A stretch of 64,000 nucleotides of DNA from Pontixanthobacter aquaemixtae (GTDB lineage Bacteria; Pseudomonadota; Alphaproteobacteria; Sphingomonadales; Sphingomonadaceae). The notes under the pieces are model-generated. The model had not been told where the DNA came from. It did not search any database and saw only the letters and a program-made list of their open reading frames with translations. The stretch is taken from positions 1 through 64,000 of the forward strand of contig NZ_WTYX01000001.1 in NCBI RefSeq assembly GCF_009827395.1, read 5' to 3'. The position numbers and the translations under genes were made by a program. Shown here piece by piece: positions 40,954 to 48,538 of the stretch (position 1 is the first letter of the stretch; each line of letters opens with the position of its first letter).

Positions 40954-41805
40954 ATGACCAAAGTTACTGTCGCTGCCCTCCAGCTTGCTCTTGGCTCTGA
41001 TGATGAGAGCACCAATATCGACGCCGTTTCGCAACTGGTCGAACACGCAGCGGAGAAGGGCGCGCAGATAATCCTGCCGCCCGAATTGTTTTCAGGGCCC
41101 TATTTCTGCCGCGAAGAGGACGAAGCGCTGTTTGCGCTGGCCCGGCCAACGCTCGAACACCCCTCGGTCATTGCCATGCGCAAGCTCGCCAAATCTCTCG
41201 GCGTCGTGGTTCCGGTGAGCTTTTTCGAACGCGACGGGCATCACTATTACAACACCATTGCGATGGTGGACGGCGAAGGCGAAGTGCTCGGCACCTACCG
41301 CAAGAGCCACATTCCCGACGGCCCCGGCTATGAAGAGAAATTCTATTTCCGCCCGGGCAATGACGGGTTCAAAGTCTGGGATGTTTTCGGCGCCAAAGTC
41401 GGCGTCGGCATCTGCTGGGACCAGTGGTATCCCGAAGTCGCGCGGGCGATGGCTCTGCAAGGCGCGGAAATGTTGTTCTATCCGACCGCTATCGGCTCTG
41501 AACCCTATGATGAGGAACTCGACACCAGCCGTATGTGGCGCCGCGCGATGCAGGGGCATGCGGTTTCCAATTGCATGCCGGTGATCGCCGCCAACCGGAT
41601 CGGCAAGGAAGGCGAGCAGAGCTTTTATGGCCACAGCTTCATAGCCAATGAGTGGGGCGATCTGGTGTGCGAATTCGGGGCGGAGGAAGACGGCGTGCTT
41701 ATCTCTACATTCGATCTGGCGATTGCTGCAAAACACCGCGCGGGAATGGGTTTCTTCCGCGATCGCCGCCCGCAGCTTTATGGCCGGCTGGTAGAGGATA
41801 TTTGA
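40954..41805 (+). CDS. aguB: N-carbamoylputrescine amidase (nitrilase superfamily)
   Basis: A 283-residue nitrilase-family enzyme with the catalytic triad Glu44 (LPPELF), Lys117 (YRKSHIP) and Cys154 (GICWDQWYPE). The sequence VAALQLALGSDDESTNIDAV and FRDRRPQLYGRL match N-carbamoylputrescine amidases. It converts N-carbamoylputrescine to putrescine, the last step of the agmatine route of polyamine synthesis. The partner agmatine deiminase is not in the window. It overlaps folK (a TTG start at 41802). Confidence 0.9.
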   Translation: MTKVTVAALQLALGSDDESTNIDAVSQLVEHAAEKGAQIILPPELFSGPYFCREEDEALFALARPTLEHPSVIAMRKLAKSLGVVVPVSFFERDGHHYYNTIAMVDGEGEVLGTYRKSHIPDGPGYEEKFYFRPGNDGFKVWDVFGAKVGVGICWDQWYPEVARAMALQGAEMLFYPTAIGSEPYDEELDTSRMWRRAMQGHAVSNCMPVIAANRIGKEGEQSFYGHSFIANEWGDLVCEFGAEEDGVLISTFDLAIAAKHRAGMGFFRDRRPQLYGRLVEDI

Positions 41806-42302
41806 CCCATACCTATCTGATCGCTTTGGGCGGGAATATGCGGCATGCCCGATATGGCGGCCCGGGCAAGGTGCTTGCATCGGCAATAGACGCGCTCGAT
41901 TCGCTCGGATCGGTTCGCGCGTTTTCGCGGATTATAGGCAGCGCAGCGATCGGCCCGTCACAGCGGCGCTTTGCCAATGCAGCACTGGTGCTTGCGGCTG
42001 ACATTGCGCCGGACAGGCTCCTCGCCGGGCTCAAGAAAATAGAGCGCAATTTCGGAAAACGCGGCGGGCAGCGGTGGTCGGCGCGCGTGCTGGATCTCGA
42101 TATTATCCTGTGGAGCGGGGGAATCTGGGCTTCTCCCGGCCTCTCCATCCCGCATACATGCTTTCGCGAAAGGGGCTTTGTCCTGGGCCTGGCAGCAGAG
42201 ATCGCCCCCGACTGGCGCGACCCGATTTCATCTTTATCTGTCCGACAGCTCAATGCCCGCTTGACCAAGCCGCGCCCCATCCCTAGTGGACGCCTCCGGT
42301 GA
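41802..42302 (+). CDS. folK: 2-amino-4-hydroxy-6-hydroxymethyldihydropteridine diphosphokinase
   Basis: A 166-residue protein starting at a TTG (41802): THTYLIALGGNMRH, the family opening with its GGN loop. GPSQRRFANAALVLAAD, the ATP-binding LKKIERNFGKRGGQRWSARVLDLDIILW and SIPHTCFRERGFVLGLAAEIAPDW follow, all diagnostic for FolK. It pyrophosphorylates the pterin precursor in folate synthesis. The TTG overlaps the aguB stop by 3 bases; the next ATG (residue 12) is inside the conserved strand and can be excluded. Confidence 0.88.
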   Translation: MTHTYLIALGGNMRHARYGGPGKVLASAIDALDSLGSVRAFSRIIGSAAIGPSQRRFANAALVLAADIAPDRLLAGLKKIERNFGKRGGQRWSARVLDLDIILWSGGIWASPGLSIPHTCFRERGFVLGLAAEIAPDWRDPISSLSVRQLNARLTKPRPIPSGRLR

Positions 42303-42318
42303 ACAAACCACAAAGCGT

Positions 42319-42394
42319 GGGCCCTTAGCTCAGTCGGTAGAGCAACTGACTTTTAATCAGTAGGTCGCTGGTTCGAACCCAGCAGGGCTCACCA
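42319..42394 (+). tRNA. tRNA-Lys (TTT)
   Basis: A 76-base tRNA starting GGGCCCTTAGCTCAGTCGG, with anticodon loop CTTTTAA (anticodon TTT), TTCGAAC T-loop and an encoded CCA end. The acceptor stem pairs GGGCCCT with AGGGCTC, including one G-T wobble. Its 3' end is followed by an AT-richer stretch that holds mobile-element-like genes, a typical integration position. Confidence 0.95.
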
Positions 42395-42492
42395 CCTTTT
42401 CAATGCTTTACCCCAAAGCAACAAGATACCCACTATCTACAGCAACCACATAGCAACCACGCCGACAGGCTTTATATGGTTGGACTTGTGCA
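42395..42492 (+). other. tRNA-adjacent region with short direct repeats, possible attachment-site arm
   Basis: The 98 bases after the tRNA-Lys CCA contain AGCAACCAC twice (42441-42449 and 42452-42460), spaced one helical turn (11 bp). Repeats at this spacing are typical of recombinase or excisionase arm sites. No second copy of the tRNA 3' end was found in the window, so an att duplication is not shown. No gene is seen here. Confidence 0.35.
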
Positions 42493-43053
42493 CTACCTTT
42501 GGATCTCAAGTGCGAGCGAATCGTCTCGCACCTTGCTGACCAGCTTGTGAGACAGGTCGCGTGGTCCGCCTGTTTGATATAAAAAACCAATCAGATAATT
42601 TGGAGGCACGCCATTGCGATCCGCATACAGGAGCTGTTTGGCGAAGCGAGATAAATCCTGTGGGCTCAAAAAATCCCTGTGTGGATCGATAGCGAGCAAC
42701 CCCCAATAAAAAGGGTTTTCAGCGTACTCTGGCGATTCAGGGGTCGTGCTAAGACGCTGAACCAAACTCTTAATTGTGTTCGCTCCACCCTTTCTTGATT
42801 TCGTCTCGCGGATCAGGGCGTATGCCTCTCTACGCAGATACCCGTTGGCGGAATCAAAAGGCCGTAGGCCTTTGACCGATTGCCTCTGACTAAAACCATC
42901 GCGAATAAATTCAGCAGCGTCATCAAAGGCCCATTGCGAATCAGATAATTTTCTCGGTCTGCTTTTAAGGTATCGCTGCTTCGACTTTCCCAAAGTCCGT
43001 CCCTTCATCGCATTTGGAAGCGATACTGTATCGCTGTCAGTGGTGCCAATCAT
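42493..43053 (-). CDS. Hypothetical protein in a tRNA-Lys-associated element
   Basis: A 186-residue protein, basic and hydrophilic, without signal peptide or membrane segment. Its sequence (for example SQWAFDDAAEFIRDGFSQRQSVKGLRPFDSANGYLRREAYALIRETKSRKGG) suggests a mixed helical fold, but no family is recognised. The base composition is more AT-rich than in flanking housekeeping genes, a sign of transfer. Start uncertain: ATG at 43053 is preferred, ATG at 43008 also possible, and the frame is open to 43128. It is divergent from the HTH gene at 43150, so a shared promoter region is likely. Confidence 0.55.
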   Translation of the reverse strand: MIGTTDSDTVSLPNAMKGRTLGKSKQRYLKSRPRKLSDSQWAFDDAAEFIRDGFSQRQSVKGLRPFDSANGYLRREAYALIRETKSRKGGANTIKSLVQRLSTTPESPEYAENPFYWGLLAIDPHRDFLSPQDLSRFAKQLLYADRNGVPPNYLIGFLYQTGGPRDLSHKLVSKVRDDSLALEIQR

Positions 43054-43149
43054 GTTCCGTGAACAGTTGTTGGCGAAGTTTGAGCAATCTTGAAAACCAA
43101 ACGCATGGGTCTTCAAGAGCCAGCCCAAAAGTTGGGCTATTATCTCAGT

Positions 43150-43380
43150 ATGGAAAACACAAGAGAACCGATCGGCAATGCCACACGCTGGCTGACAGAG
43201 GCTGAAACCGCCGCTCGTCTTGGGATGAGCAGAAAATGGCTGCAGAAAAACCGACTAACCGGTGAAGGCATTCGGTTTGCCAAATTTGGCCATGCAGTCA
43301 GATATTCGTTGGCAGACATAGAGCGCTACGAAGCTGTACAGTTACGGCTTAGCACGAGCGATATTGGCATAATCCAATGA
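43150..43380 (+). CDS. AlpA/Xis-like helix-turn-helix protein
   Basis: A 76-residue protein with a single winged-HTH-like motif: LTEAETAARLGMSRKWLQKNRL and then IRFAKFGHAVRYSLADIERYEA, the MerR/AlpA/excisionase arrangement (TEAEAAARLG...VRYRxxDIxxYE). Such proteins are excisionases or regulators of integrated elements. I chose ATG at 43150; the frame opens earlier (ATG at 43105) but that part overlaps the divergent promoter region. It supports the view that 42395-44565 is a small mobile element. No recombinase gene is visible beside it. Confidence 0.72.
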   Translation: MENTREPIGNATRWLTEAETAARLGMSRKWLQKNRLTGEGIRFAKFGHAVRYSLADIERYEAVQLRLSTSDIGIIQ

Positions 43381-43566
43381 GCCAACCTTCAAAAGACAGG
43401 TGTGAGAAAGAATTTTTCTGCACGTCAATACGGCCCATCCCACCTTAGCAAATCACCTCTGCACCAAAGCATTATGTAATATACACCAATACTCACTGAG
43501 GCCTCGCACTGCTCCCTATCCATGGGCGTGGCATGGCCTAGTGATGCCAAACTAAGGCTTCAATCA

Positions 43567-44565
43567 ATGAAAAAAAGTAATCCTAAGTCTCCTCGCGATA
43601 GAGGTGAGCGCCGCATAGCCAAACTTGAAACAAAGATTCTTGATGCGATAAAACAAGTTGATCAATCAGGCCCTCATCGATCCACGTTAGAGTCGTTGAT
43701 GGGTATAAATGATCGTGCATCTTTGCTGCTCGCTTCAGACTTAAAGGCCCGATCAAAACTTGGTGATACATTCGCAAAATTAATGCTGGAACACCGGCAA
43801 GAATTTCCCGAGATGCACTATTACCATCTGACGCTAATCGACGATGTGGGCAATGTGTCAGACCGACACCCGATCGTTGATGTTAAGAAGTTGCTCAATA
43901 AGGCGGACCGAGCGCTGAGACGGCTTGGGCTGAACGGTGTTTTTGTAGTGGAGGCACATCCCCTAGCCAACTACCCGCAAGGTGGTGCGGGGCGCTACGT
44001 CTTGTTCCACTCTCATATACTTGGCTATTCTGAAACCCCTCTCGACGTTTCGACCGCAGAAGCAGATCTGATCAATGGCGGGGCATGGCAAAATTCAATG
44101 GGTGCAAAGCCCGTCGTGATTAAGGAGGTTGGGCCTGCAAGCGAAGACCTCGAACGTTTGGCTAGGTACATAGTTAAACCACCTCACAGTGCGAAAAATA
44201 GGCGGCCGCGAAAGGAGGATCCATCTAGGTTCAAGCTGCTCAATACATATAAGGGTTATCGGCCAGAGTTTGCCTTGAGGACCATGGAGATATTCTCCCA
44301 AATTGAATTGCTCGATCTCATTTCGTCAGTCGGATCAGGCAAGCAGATAAGGCAGCAGCTAAGAGCAGAAATGAACTCTTGGCATCGTGAACGACCTGCC
44401 ACGGTGGATACACTGGAAGGTGATTTCGACATCTGGCAATTTTGGTACCACTTTCGAAAAGGATTTGGTTCAAAGAACTATTTGCCAGTCCGAGTGATTA
44501 GTGGGGGTTACAGACCTCGCAAGATTCGCAAGCAGGCAAAACATGGTCGGTCAAACGCGGCATAG
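43567..44565 (+). CDS. HUH-endonuclease-like protein (replication initiator or relaxase type), element-borne
   Basis: A 332-residue basic protein with three motifs in the order expected for HUH nucleases: HYYHLTLID (residues 84-92, strand motif), FHSHILG (His148-Ser-His150, metal-binding HxH) and RYIVKPP (Tyr201-xx-Lys204, YxxK catalytic motif). Rolling-circle Rep proteins show the same three motifs. The middle HxH residue is Ser rather than hydrophobic, and no family can be named. It lies in the AT-rich stretch next to tRNA-Lys. I chose the ATG at 43567, which has AAGG upstream; an ATG at 43522 is an alternative. Inference: it replicates or mobilises the element. Confidence 0.6.
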   Translation: MKKSNPKSPRDRGERRIAKLETKILDAIKQVDQSGPHRSTLESLMGINDRASLLLASDLKARSKLGDTFAKLMLEHRQEFPEMHYYHLTLIDDVGNVSDRHPIVDVKKLLNKADRALRRLGLNGVFVVEAHPLANYPQGGAGRYVLFHSHILGYSETPLDVSTAEADLINGGAWQNSMGAKPVVIKEVGPASEDLERLARYIVKPPHSAKNRRPRKEDPSRFKLLNTYKGYRPEFALRTMEIFSQIELLDLISSVGSGKQIRQQLRAEMNSWHRERPATVDTLEGDFDIWQFWYHFRKGFGSKNYLPVRVISGGYRPRKIRKQAKHGRSNAA

Positions 44566-44629
44566 ATGTCCAAGTGGTTGCATTCGTACGCAGCCCACGC
44601 GCTGCTTTCGGTTCATCCGGACATTGCGA

Positions 44630-44758
44630 TCACTCTGTAAGCCATGTTCGGATGACCCAAGCCACCGCACCAAGCACAGTCACGCTCATCCCCCAAATGG
44701 CGACCATCCACAAGAGACGTTTCCAGAGCGGAGAGGTCGATTCACTACTCGACGTCAT
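44630..44758 (-). CDS. DUF2474-type small membrane protein of a bd oxidase operon
   Basis: A 42-residue protein found by direct reading: MTSSSESTSPLWKRLLWMVA then IWGMSVTVLGAVAWVIRTWLTE. It has one membrane helix and the DUF2474 pattern (PLWKRLLWxVAIW). Such proteins are encoded directly after cydB/cioB in cyanide-insensitive oxidase operons, as CydX is in E. coli. Its ATG overlaps the cydB stop (TGATG at 44760-44756). It probably stabilises the CydAB heterodimer. It is too short for normal ORF calling. Confidence 0.82.
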   Translation of the reverse strand: MTSSSESTSPLWKRLLWMVAIWGMSVTVLGAVAWVIRTWLTE

Positions 44759-45753
44759 CAATGATACCCCTCGTCACCTACCTTGCCTCGAAACACCCAA
44801 TAGGCCCACGCCGTGTAGGCCAAGATAAGCGGCAGGGTGATGGCCACACCGATAAGCATGAATATCTGGCTCTTTTCTGGCGCTGCAGCATCCCAGATAG
44901 TTAAACCGGGTGGGACGACATAAGGCCACATTGTTACGCCCAATCCGGCCATGCCAAAGAAGAACAGAGCCAGTGACAGCCAAAATGGTTTGCTGTGGCG
45001 CTCCGCCTTGAGCGAGCGGATCAAGGCAACCGCGACGATTGCCGTTAGGATTGGAACAGGAGCCGCGAAGTATATCTCGGGTGCAGTCATCCACCTTTCA
45101 GCATATTCGGCATTGAGCACCAGATTGTAGAGGCTGACGGCACCCAATAGCACGATGGTCGCCAGAGCCGATATCTTGCCCAACTGCCTAGCTTTCGCCT
45201 GTCCCGTTCCGTCTAGCTTCCAGACCAACCACGTTGCCCCAAGAAGTGCATAGCCAGCTACCGTGCCTAAGCCGGTGAGCAGGGTGTACGGCGTCAGCCA
45301 ATCGAACCAGCTACCCGCGTAAGCCCGATCAACCACTTCGATGCCCTGAAGCAGCGCGCCCAACGTCATGCCTTGCGCCATTGCTGCGACCAGGGAACCG
45401 CCTGCGAATGCCGCATCCCAGAACTGGCGATGGTTCGGATCGCGCCATCTATACTCGAACGCAACGCCGCGAAACACGAGGCCAAGAAGCATGGCAATTA
45501 TCAGAGGATACGTGGCTGGCAGAATTACGGCATAAGCTAACGGGAAAGCAGCCATTAACCCGCCGCCGCCAAGCACAAGCCAAGTTTCGTTTCCATCCCA
45601 AACAGGGGCAATGGAATTCATCGCTCGATCTCGTTCCGAACCAACCTGAAAAGTCGGAAACAATATTCCAATGCCAAGATCAAAACCGTCCATCACCACA
45701 TAGGCAAAAACAGCGAAGGCGATAATGAATGCCCAGATGACTGTGAGGTCCAT
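44758..45753 (-). CDS. cydB: Cytochrome bd-type ubiquinol oxidase subunit II (cyanide-insensitive type)
   Basis: A 331-residue, eight- to nine-helix protein starting MDLTVIWAFIIAFAVFAYVVMDGFDLGIGILF, with SIAPVWDGNETWLVLGGGGLMAAFPLAYAVILPA, the core CydB signature. It lacks a large loop insert. With CydA it forms the bd quinol oxidase that reduces O2 to water without proton pumping. The ATG at 45753 overlaps the cydA stop (TAATG), and the stop overlaps the DUF2474 gene. This is a strict three-gene unit. Confidence 0.94.
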   Translation of the reverse strand: MDLTVIWAFIIAFAVFAYVVMDGFDLGIGILFPTFQVGSERDRAMNSIAPVWDGNETWLVLGGGGLMAAFPLAYAVILPATYPLIIAMLLGLVFRGVAFEYRWRDPNHRQFWDAAFAGGSLVAAMAQGMTLGALLQGIEVVDRAYAGSWFDWLTPYTLLTGLGTVAGYALLGATWLVWKLDGTGQAKARQLGKISALATIVLLGAVSLYNLVLNAEYAERWMTAPEIYFAAPVPILTAIVAVALIRSLKAERHSKPFWLSLALFFFGMAGLGVTMWPYVVPPGLTIWDAAAPEKSQIFMLIGVAITLPLILAYTAWAYWVFRGKVGDEGYH

Positions 45754-47195
45754 TACACATCCTCCTTATCGGTCGGAAGCGCTTCCGCGCCCCCGGGATT
45801 TTGTGTGGGGCCAGGTGTGATGCCTGCGGTCCTGATCGGACCAGTGTCACCGCGTTTTGCGCCCAGTTCACCCGTATGCGGCCGCTTGCCCATAAGGCGC
45901 AAGATATACATTGTGCCGGCTCCAAACACGGCGAAGTAGACAAGAACGAAGGCGAGCAGTGATGCCCCAACTGCGGGCGCATCAAGAGGGCTGGCAGCGT
46001 CCGCCGTCCGCATCAGGCCGTAAACCACGTAGGGCTGCCTTCCGACCTCGGTCGTGATCCAACCGGCGATAACGGCAACAAAGCCTGACGGGGCCATGAT
46101 GAGCGCGGCGCGGTGCAACCCCGGCCATTCATACAACCGATTGCGGAACCGTGCGAGCAAGCTCCAAAGTCCGATGCCAAGCATTGCAAACCCGATCCCG
46201 ACCATAATTCGGAAAGACCAGAACACGATGCCGACAGGCGGTTCTTCATCATCCGGAATTGTGTCCAATCCTGCAAGTGGCGCGTTGGGGTCATGCTTCA
46301 AAATCAGCGATGATGCTTTGGGAATTTCGATAGCATAATCGACCCGCTTCTCCTCACTGTTAGGAATACCAAACAAGATTAGCGGAGCACCATTCGGATG
46401 GCTGTCATAGTGGCCCTCCATTGCCATGACTTTTTGGGGCTGATGTTCGAGGGTGTTGAGGCCGTGCATGTCCCCGGCAAAGATCTGCAGGGGAGCGACG
46501 GTAACCGCCATCCACATCGCCATAGAGAACATCTTGCGCGCGTGGGCGTTGCTGCGATCTTTCAGTAGGTGCCATGCGCCAACGCCGCCAACGACAAATG
46601 CGGTGGTCAGGTAGGTCGCCATGAGAGTGTGTACGAGCCGGTATGGGAAACTTGGATTGAAGACGATGTCGAACCAACTGTCGCCCGGCAGAAATTGGCC
46701 GTTCGCACCCATCACGTGGCCCACCGGCGTTTGCATCCAACTGTTTACCGACAAGATCCAGAAGGCAGAAATAAAAGTGCCCAACGCGACCATGCAAGTT
46801 GCCGCGAAATGCAGCCTTTTGCCGACCTTGTTCATGCCGAACAGCATTACGCCTAGAAAGCCTGCCTCCAAGAAAAAGGCCGTCAGTACTTCATATGCCA
46901 TCAGCGGCCCGATCACCGGACCGGCTTTGTCCGAAAAGACGGACCAATTCGTGCCAAACTGATAGCTCATTACTATGCCCGAAACGACGCCCATCGCGAA
47001 AGCGATGGCGAATATCTTGACCCAATATTTGAACAGATCGAGGTAGAGTTGCTTACTCGTTTTCAACCATAGACCTTCAAGCACCATCAGGTAGCTTGCC
47101 AGCCCGATAGAGAAAGACGGAAAAATGAAATGAAAGCTTACCGTGAAAGCAAACTGTATGCGAGCGAGCAGTAGAGCATCGAGACCATCAAACAT
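45753..47195 (-). CDS. cydA: Cytochrome bd-type ubiquinol oxidase subunit I (cyanide-insensitive type)
   Basis: A 480-residue protein starting MFDGLDALLLARIQFAFTVSFHFIFPSFSIG; His22 corresponds to the heme-ligand His19 of E. coli CydA. Other motifs are KDRSNAHARKMFSMAMWMA, GHYDSHPNGAPLILFGIPNSEEKR and EVGRQPYVVYGLMRTADA. The short loop where E. coli carries the long Q-loop is characteristic of the CIO (cyanide-insensitive) branch. It oxidises quinol and reduces O2 at the inner membrane. Bd oxidases of this kind tolerate cyanide and sulfide. It lies 77 bases after doxX in the operon. Confidence 0.94.
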   Translation of the reverse strand: MFDGLDALLLARIQFAFTVSFHFIFPSFSIGLASYLMVLEGLWLKTSKQLYLDLFKYWVKIFAIAFAMGVVSGIVMSYQFGTNWSVFSDKAGPVIGPLMAYEVLTAFFLEAGFLGVMLFGMNKVGKRLHFAATCMVALGTFISAFWILSVNSWMQTPVGHVMGANGQFLPGDSWFDIVFNPSFPYRLVHTLMATYLTTAFVVGGVGAWHLLKDRSNAHARKMFSMAMWMAVTVAPLQIFAGDMHGLNTLEHQPQKVMAMEGHYDSHPNGAPLILFGIPNSEEKRVDYAIEIPKASSLILKHDPNAPLAGLDTIPDDEEPPVGIVFWSFRIMVGIGFAMLGIGLWSLLARFRNRLYEWPGLHRAALIMAPSGFVAVIAGWITTEVGRQPYVVYGLMRTADAASPLDAPAVGASLLAFVLVYFAVFGAGTMYILRLMGKRPHTGELGAKRGDTGPIRTAGITPGPTQNPGGAEALPTDKEDV

Positions 47196-47272
47196 AACTG
47201 GCTCCTACTTTTTAACCTCTCCTGGTCACATCAGAGCCGCAGATGTTTCCACTAGCTCATTGGGCAACGAAG

Positions 47273-47719
47273 CTACTGCGTTCGCTTTAACCATCGATAG
47301 TCGAGGGCATAAGCCCCGCCGCCTTTGAACCATAGGAATGCCAAAGCACCCATGATTGCTACGTTCTTAAACAACGGTCCGACATGGCCAGGCGCGATAT
47401 GTGTGAAGAAGGTAATCGGAAGTAGCGTCACGAGAATAAGCAGCGCAGAGAGCCTAGTAAAAAAGCCAATGGCCAAAGTGATACCAAAGATGATGAAAAC
47501 CACGCCGCTAAGCCAAAGCAAAACCGACGGATCGCCAATCGAGTTCACGACTTCCCTCCATGGCGACTTGTCCATTCGGTCCAGCATGTATTGGTGCTGG
47601 CCGAAATGCCCGAGTCCGCCGATTATGAATATCAAGCTAGTCATTACCCGGAATACCGGCTCGACAAGCCTACTCAGACGGACTGATGGTGTCAGCCAGT
47701 TGTCAATTGTCTCAAGCAT
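47273..47719 (-). CDS. DoxX-family membrane protein
   Basis: A 148-residue protein with four membrane segments (MTSLIFIIGGLGHFGQHQ, VLLWLSGVVFIIFGITLAIGFFT, LLILVTLLPITFFTHIAPGH, LFKNVAIMGALAFLWFKGGG). This is the DoxX layout, in which DoxX/DoxD pairs act in thiosulfate:quinone oxidoreductase of archaea, while many bacterial DoxX proteins have unknown roles. The neighbours SQR, peroxiredoxin and CydAB suggest a redox role in the sulfide module. The start codon overlaps no other gene; the peroxiredoxin stop is 14 bases upstream. Confidence 0.78.
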   Translation of the reverse strand: MLETIDNWLTPSVRLSRLVEPVFRVMTSLIFIIGGLGHFGQHQYMLDRMDKSPWREVVNSIGDPSVLLWLSGVVFIIFGITLAIGFFTRLSALLILVTLLPITFFTHIAPGHVGPLFKNVAIMGALAFLWFKGGGAYALDYRWLKRTQ

Positions 47720-47733
47720 TTTGCGTTTCCCTT

Positions 47734-48363
47734 TCAGTCAATCTTCGTGGTGCGCAAATACGGACGCAGGGTAGTCCAGCCCTGCGGAAATAGTGGCTTA
47801 GCCACTTCGTCAGAAATTGACGGCGGGATGATGACGTCGGAACCGGAGCGCCAATCTGCAGGCGTTGCGATTTGCTTGGCATCGGACAGCTGCAAGGCAT
47901 CAATCACGCGCAGTATCTCGTCAAAATTCCGGCCGCAGCTCATCGGATAGGTCATTGTCAGACGGATTTTCTTGTCCGGATCGATAATGAACACCGCACG
48001 GACTGCTGCCGTTTCGCTCTGGTCAGGGTGGATCATGTCATAGAGCTTCGCAATTGACAGGTCTGCATCCGCGACGATGGGGAATTTCAGGTCGGTGTGC
48101 TGGGTATCGTTCACGTCTTCGATCCACTTGCGATGCTCTTCGGCTGTATCGGTCGAGAGACCAATCGGCTTGGTATTGCGTTGCTCGAATTCAGCCGCCA
48201 GTTGAGCCGTGCGGCCCATTTCGGTCGTGCAGACAGGCGTAAAGTCAGCAGGGTGGCTAAAGAAAAAGACCCAAGAGCTTCCGGCCCATTCGTGAAAGTT
48301 GATTTCGCCGTTCTGGGTATCGACAGTGAAGTCGGGCGCGATATCGCCAATGTGGAGGGACAT
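47734..48363 (-). CDS. 1-Cys peroxiredoxin (Prx6-like)
   Basis: A 209-residue protein with the peroxidatic Cys45 in FFSHPADFTPVCTTEMG, the Prx6-type Arg region and AVFIIDPDKKIRLTMTYPMSCGRNF. The length and C-terminal extension fit the 1-Cys Prx6 branch. It reduces peroxides and might act on persulfides. The ATG at 48363 lies 13 bases after the solo HTH gene's stop, in a tight operon. A second peroxiredoxin at 53841-54497 flanks the same operon on the other side. Confidence 0.9.
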   Translation of the reverse strand: MSLHIGDIAPDFTVDTQNGEINFHEWAGSSWVFFFSHPADFTPVCTTEMGRTAQLAAEFEQRNTKPIGLSTDTAEEHRKWIEDVNDTQHTDLKFPIVADADLSIAKLYDMIHPDQSETAAVRAVFIIDPDKKIRLTMTYPMSCGRNFDEILRVIDALQLSDAKQIATPADWRSGSDVIIPPSISDEVAKPLFPQGWTTLRPYLRTTKID

Positions 48364-48376
48364 AAGAATTTCCTTT

Positions 48377-48538
48377 TTAGTTGGGGGTAGGGCTGTTGGA
48401 GAGATTGGCTTTGCGCCAGCGGTAGAATGTCTTCTCAGAGACGCCGACTTCGCGGCAGCTCTCACAAACGCCAGAGCCGGAAGTAATCAGGCGCTCTATT
48501 TGACGACATTTCTCGTCTTTATTTCTGATTGCAGTCAT
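48377..48538 (-). CDS. Solo helix-turn-helix protein resembling an IS3-type OrfA N-terminus
   Basis: A 53-residue protein read directly from the sequence: MTAIRNKDEKCRQIERLITS, then GSGVCESCREVGVSEKTFYR and WRKANLSNSPTPN. The segment CREVGVSEKTFYRWRK is the recognition-helix pattern of transposase OrfA proteins (for example VSEQTYYRWRK). No OrfB, inverted repeats or target duplication are seen. It overlaps the sulP stop (TGATG) and precedes the peroxiredoxin, so it is part of the operon. Three cysteines (positions 11, 25 and 28) are notable. The function could be regulatory; this is inference. Confidence 0.68.
   Translation of the reverse strand: MTAIRNKDEKCRQIERLITSGSGVCESCREVGVSEKTFYRWRKANLSNSPTPN

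Noticed and set aside
48377-48538. Complete IS3-type insertion sequence
   Set aside because: There is no OrfB, no terminal inverted repeat and no target duplication around the HTH gene; the flanking operon is intact.
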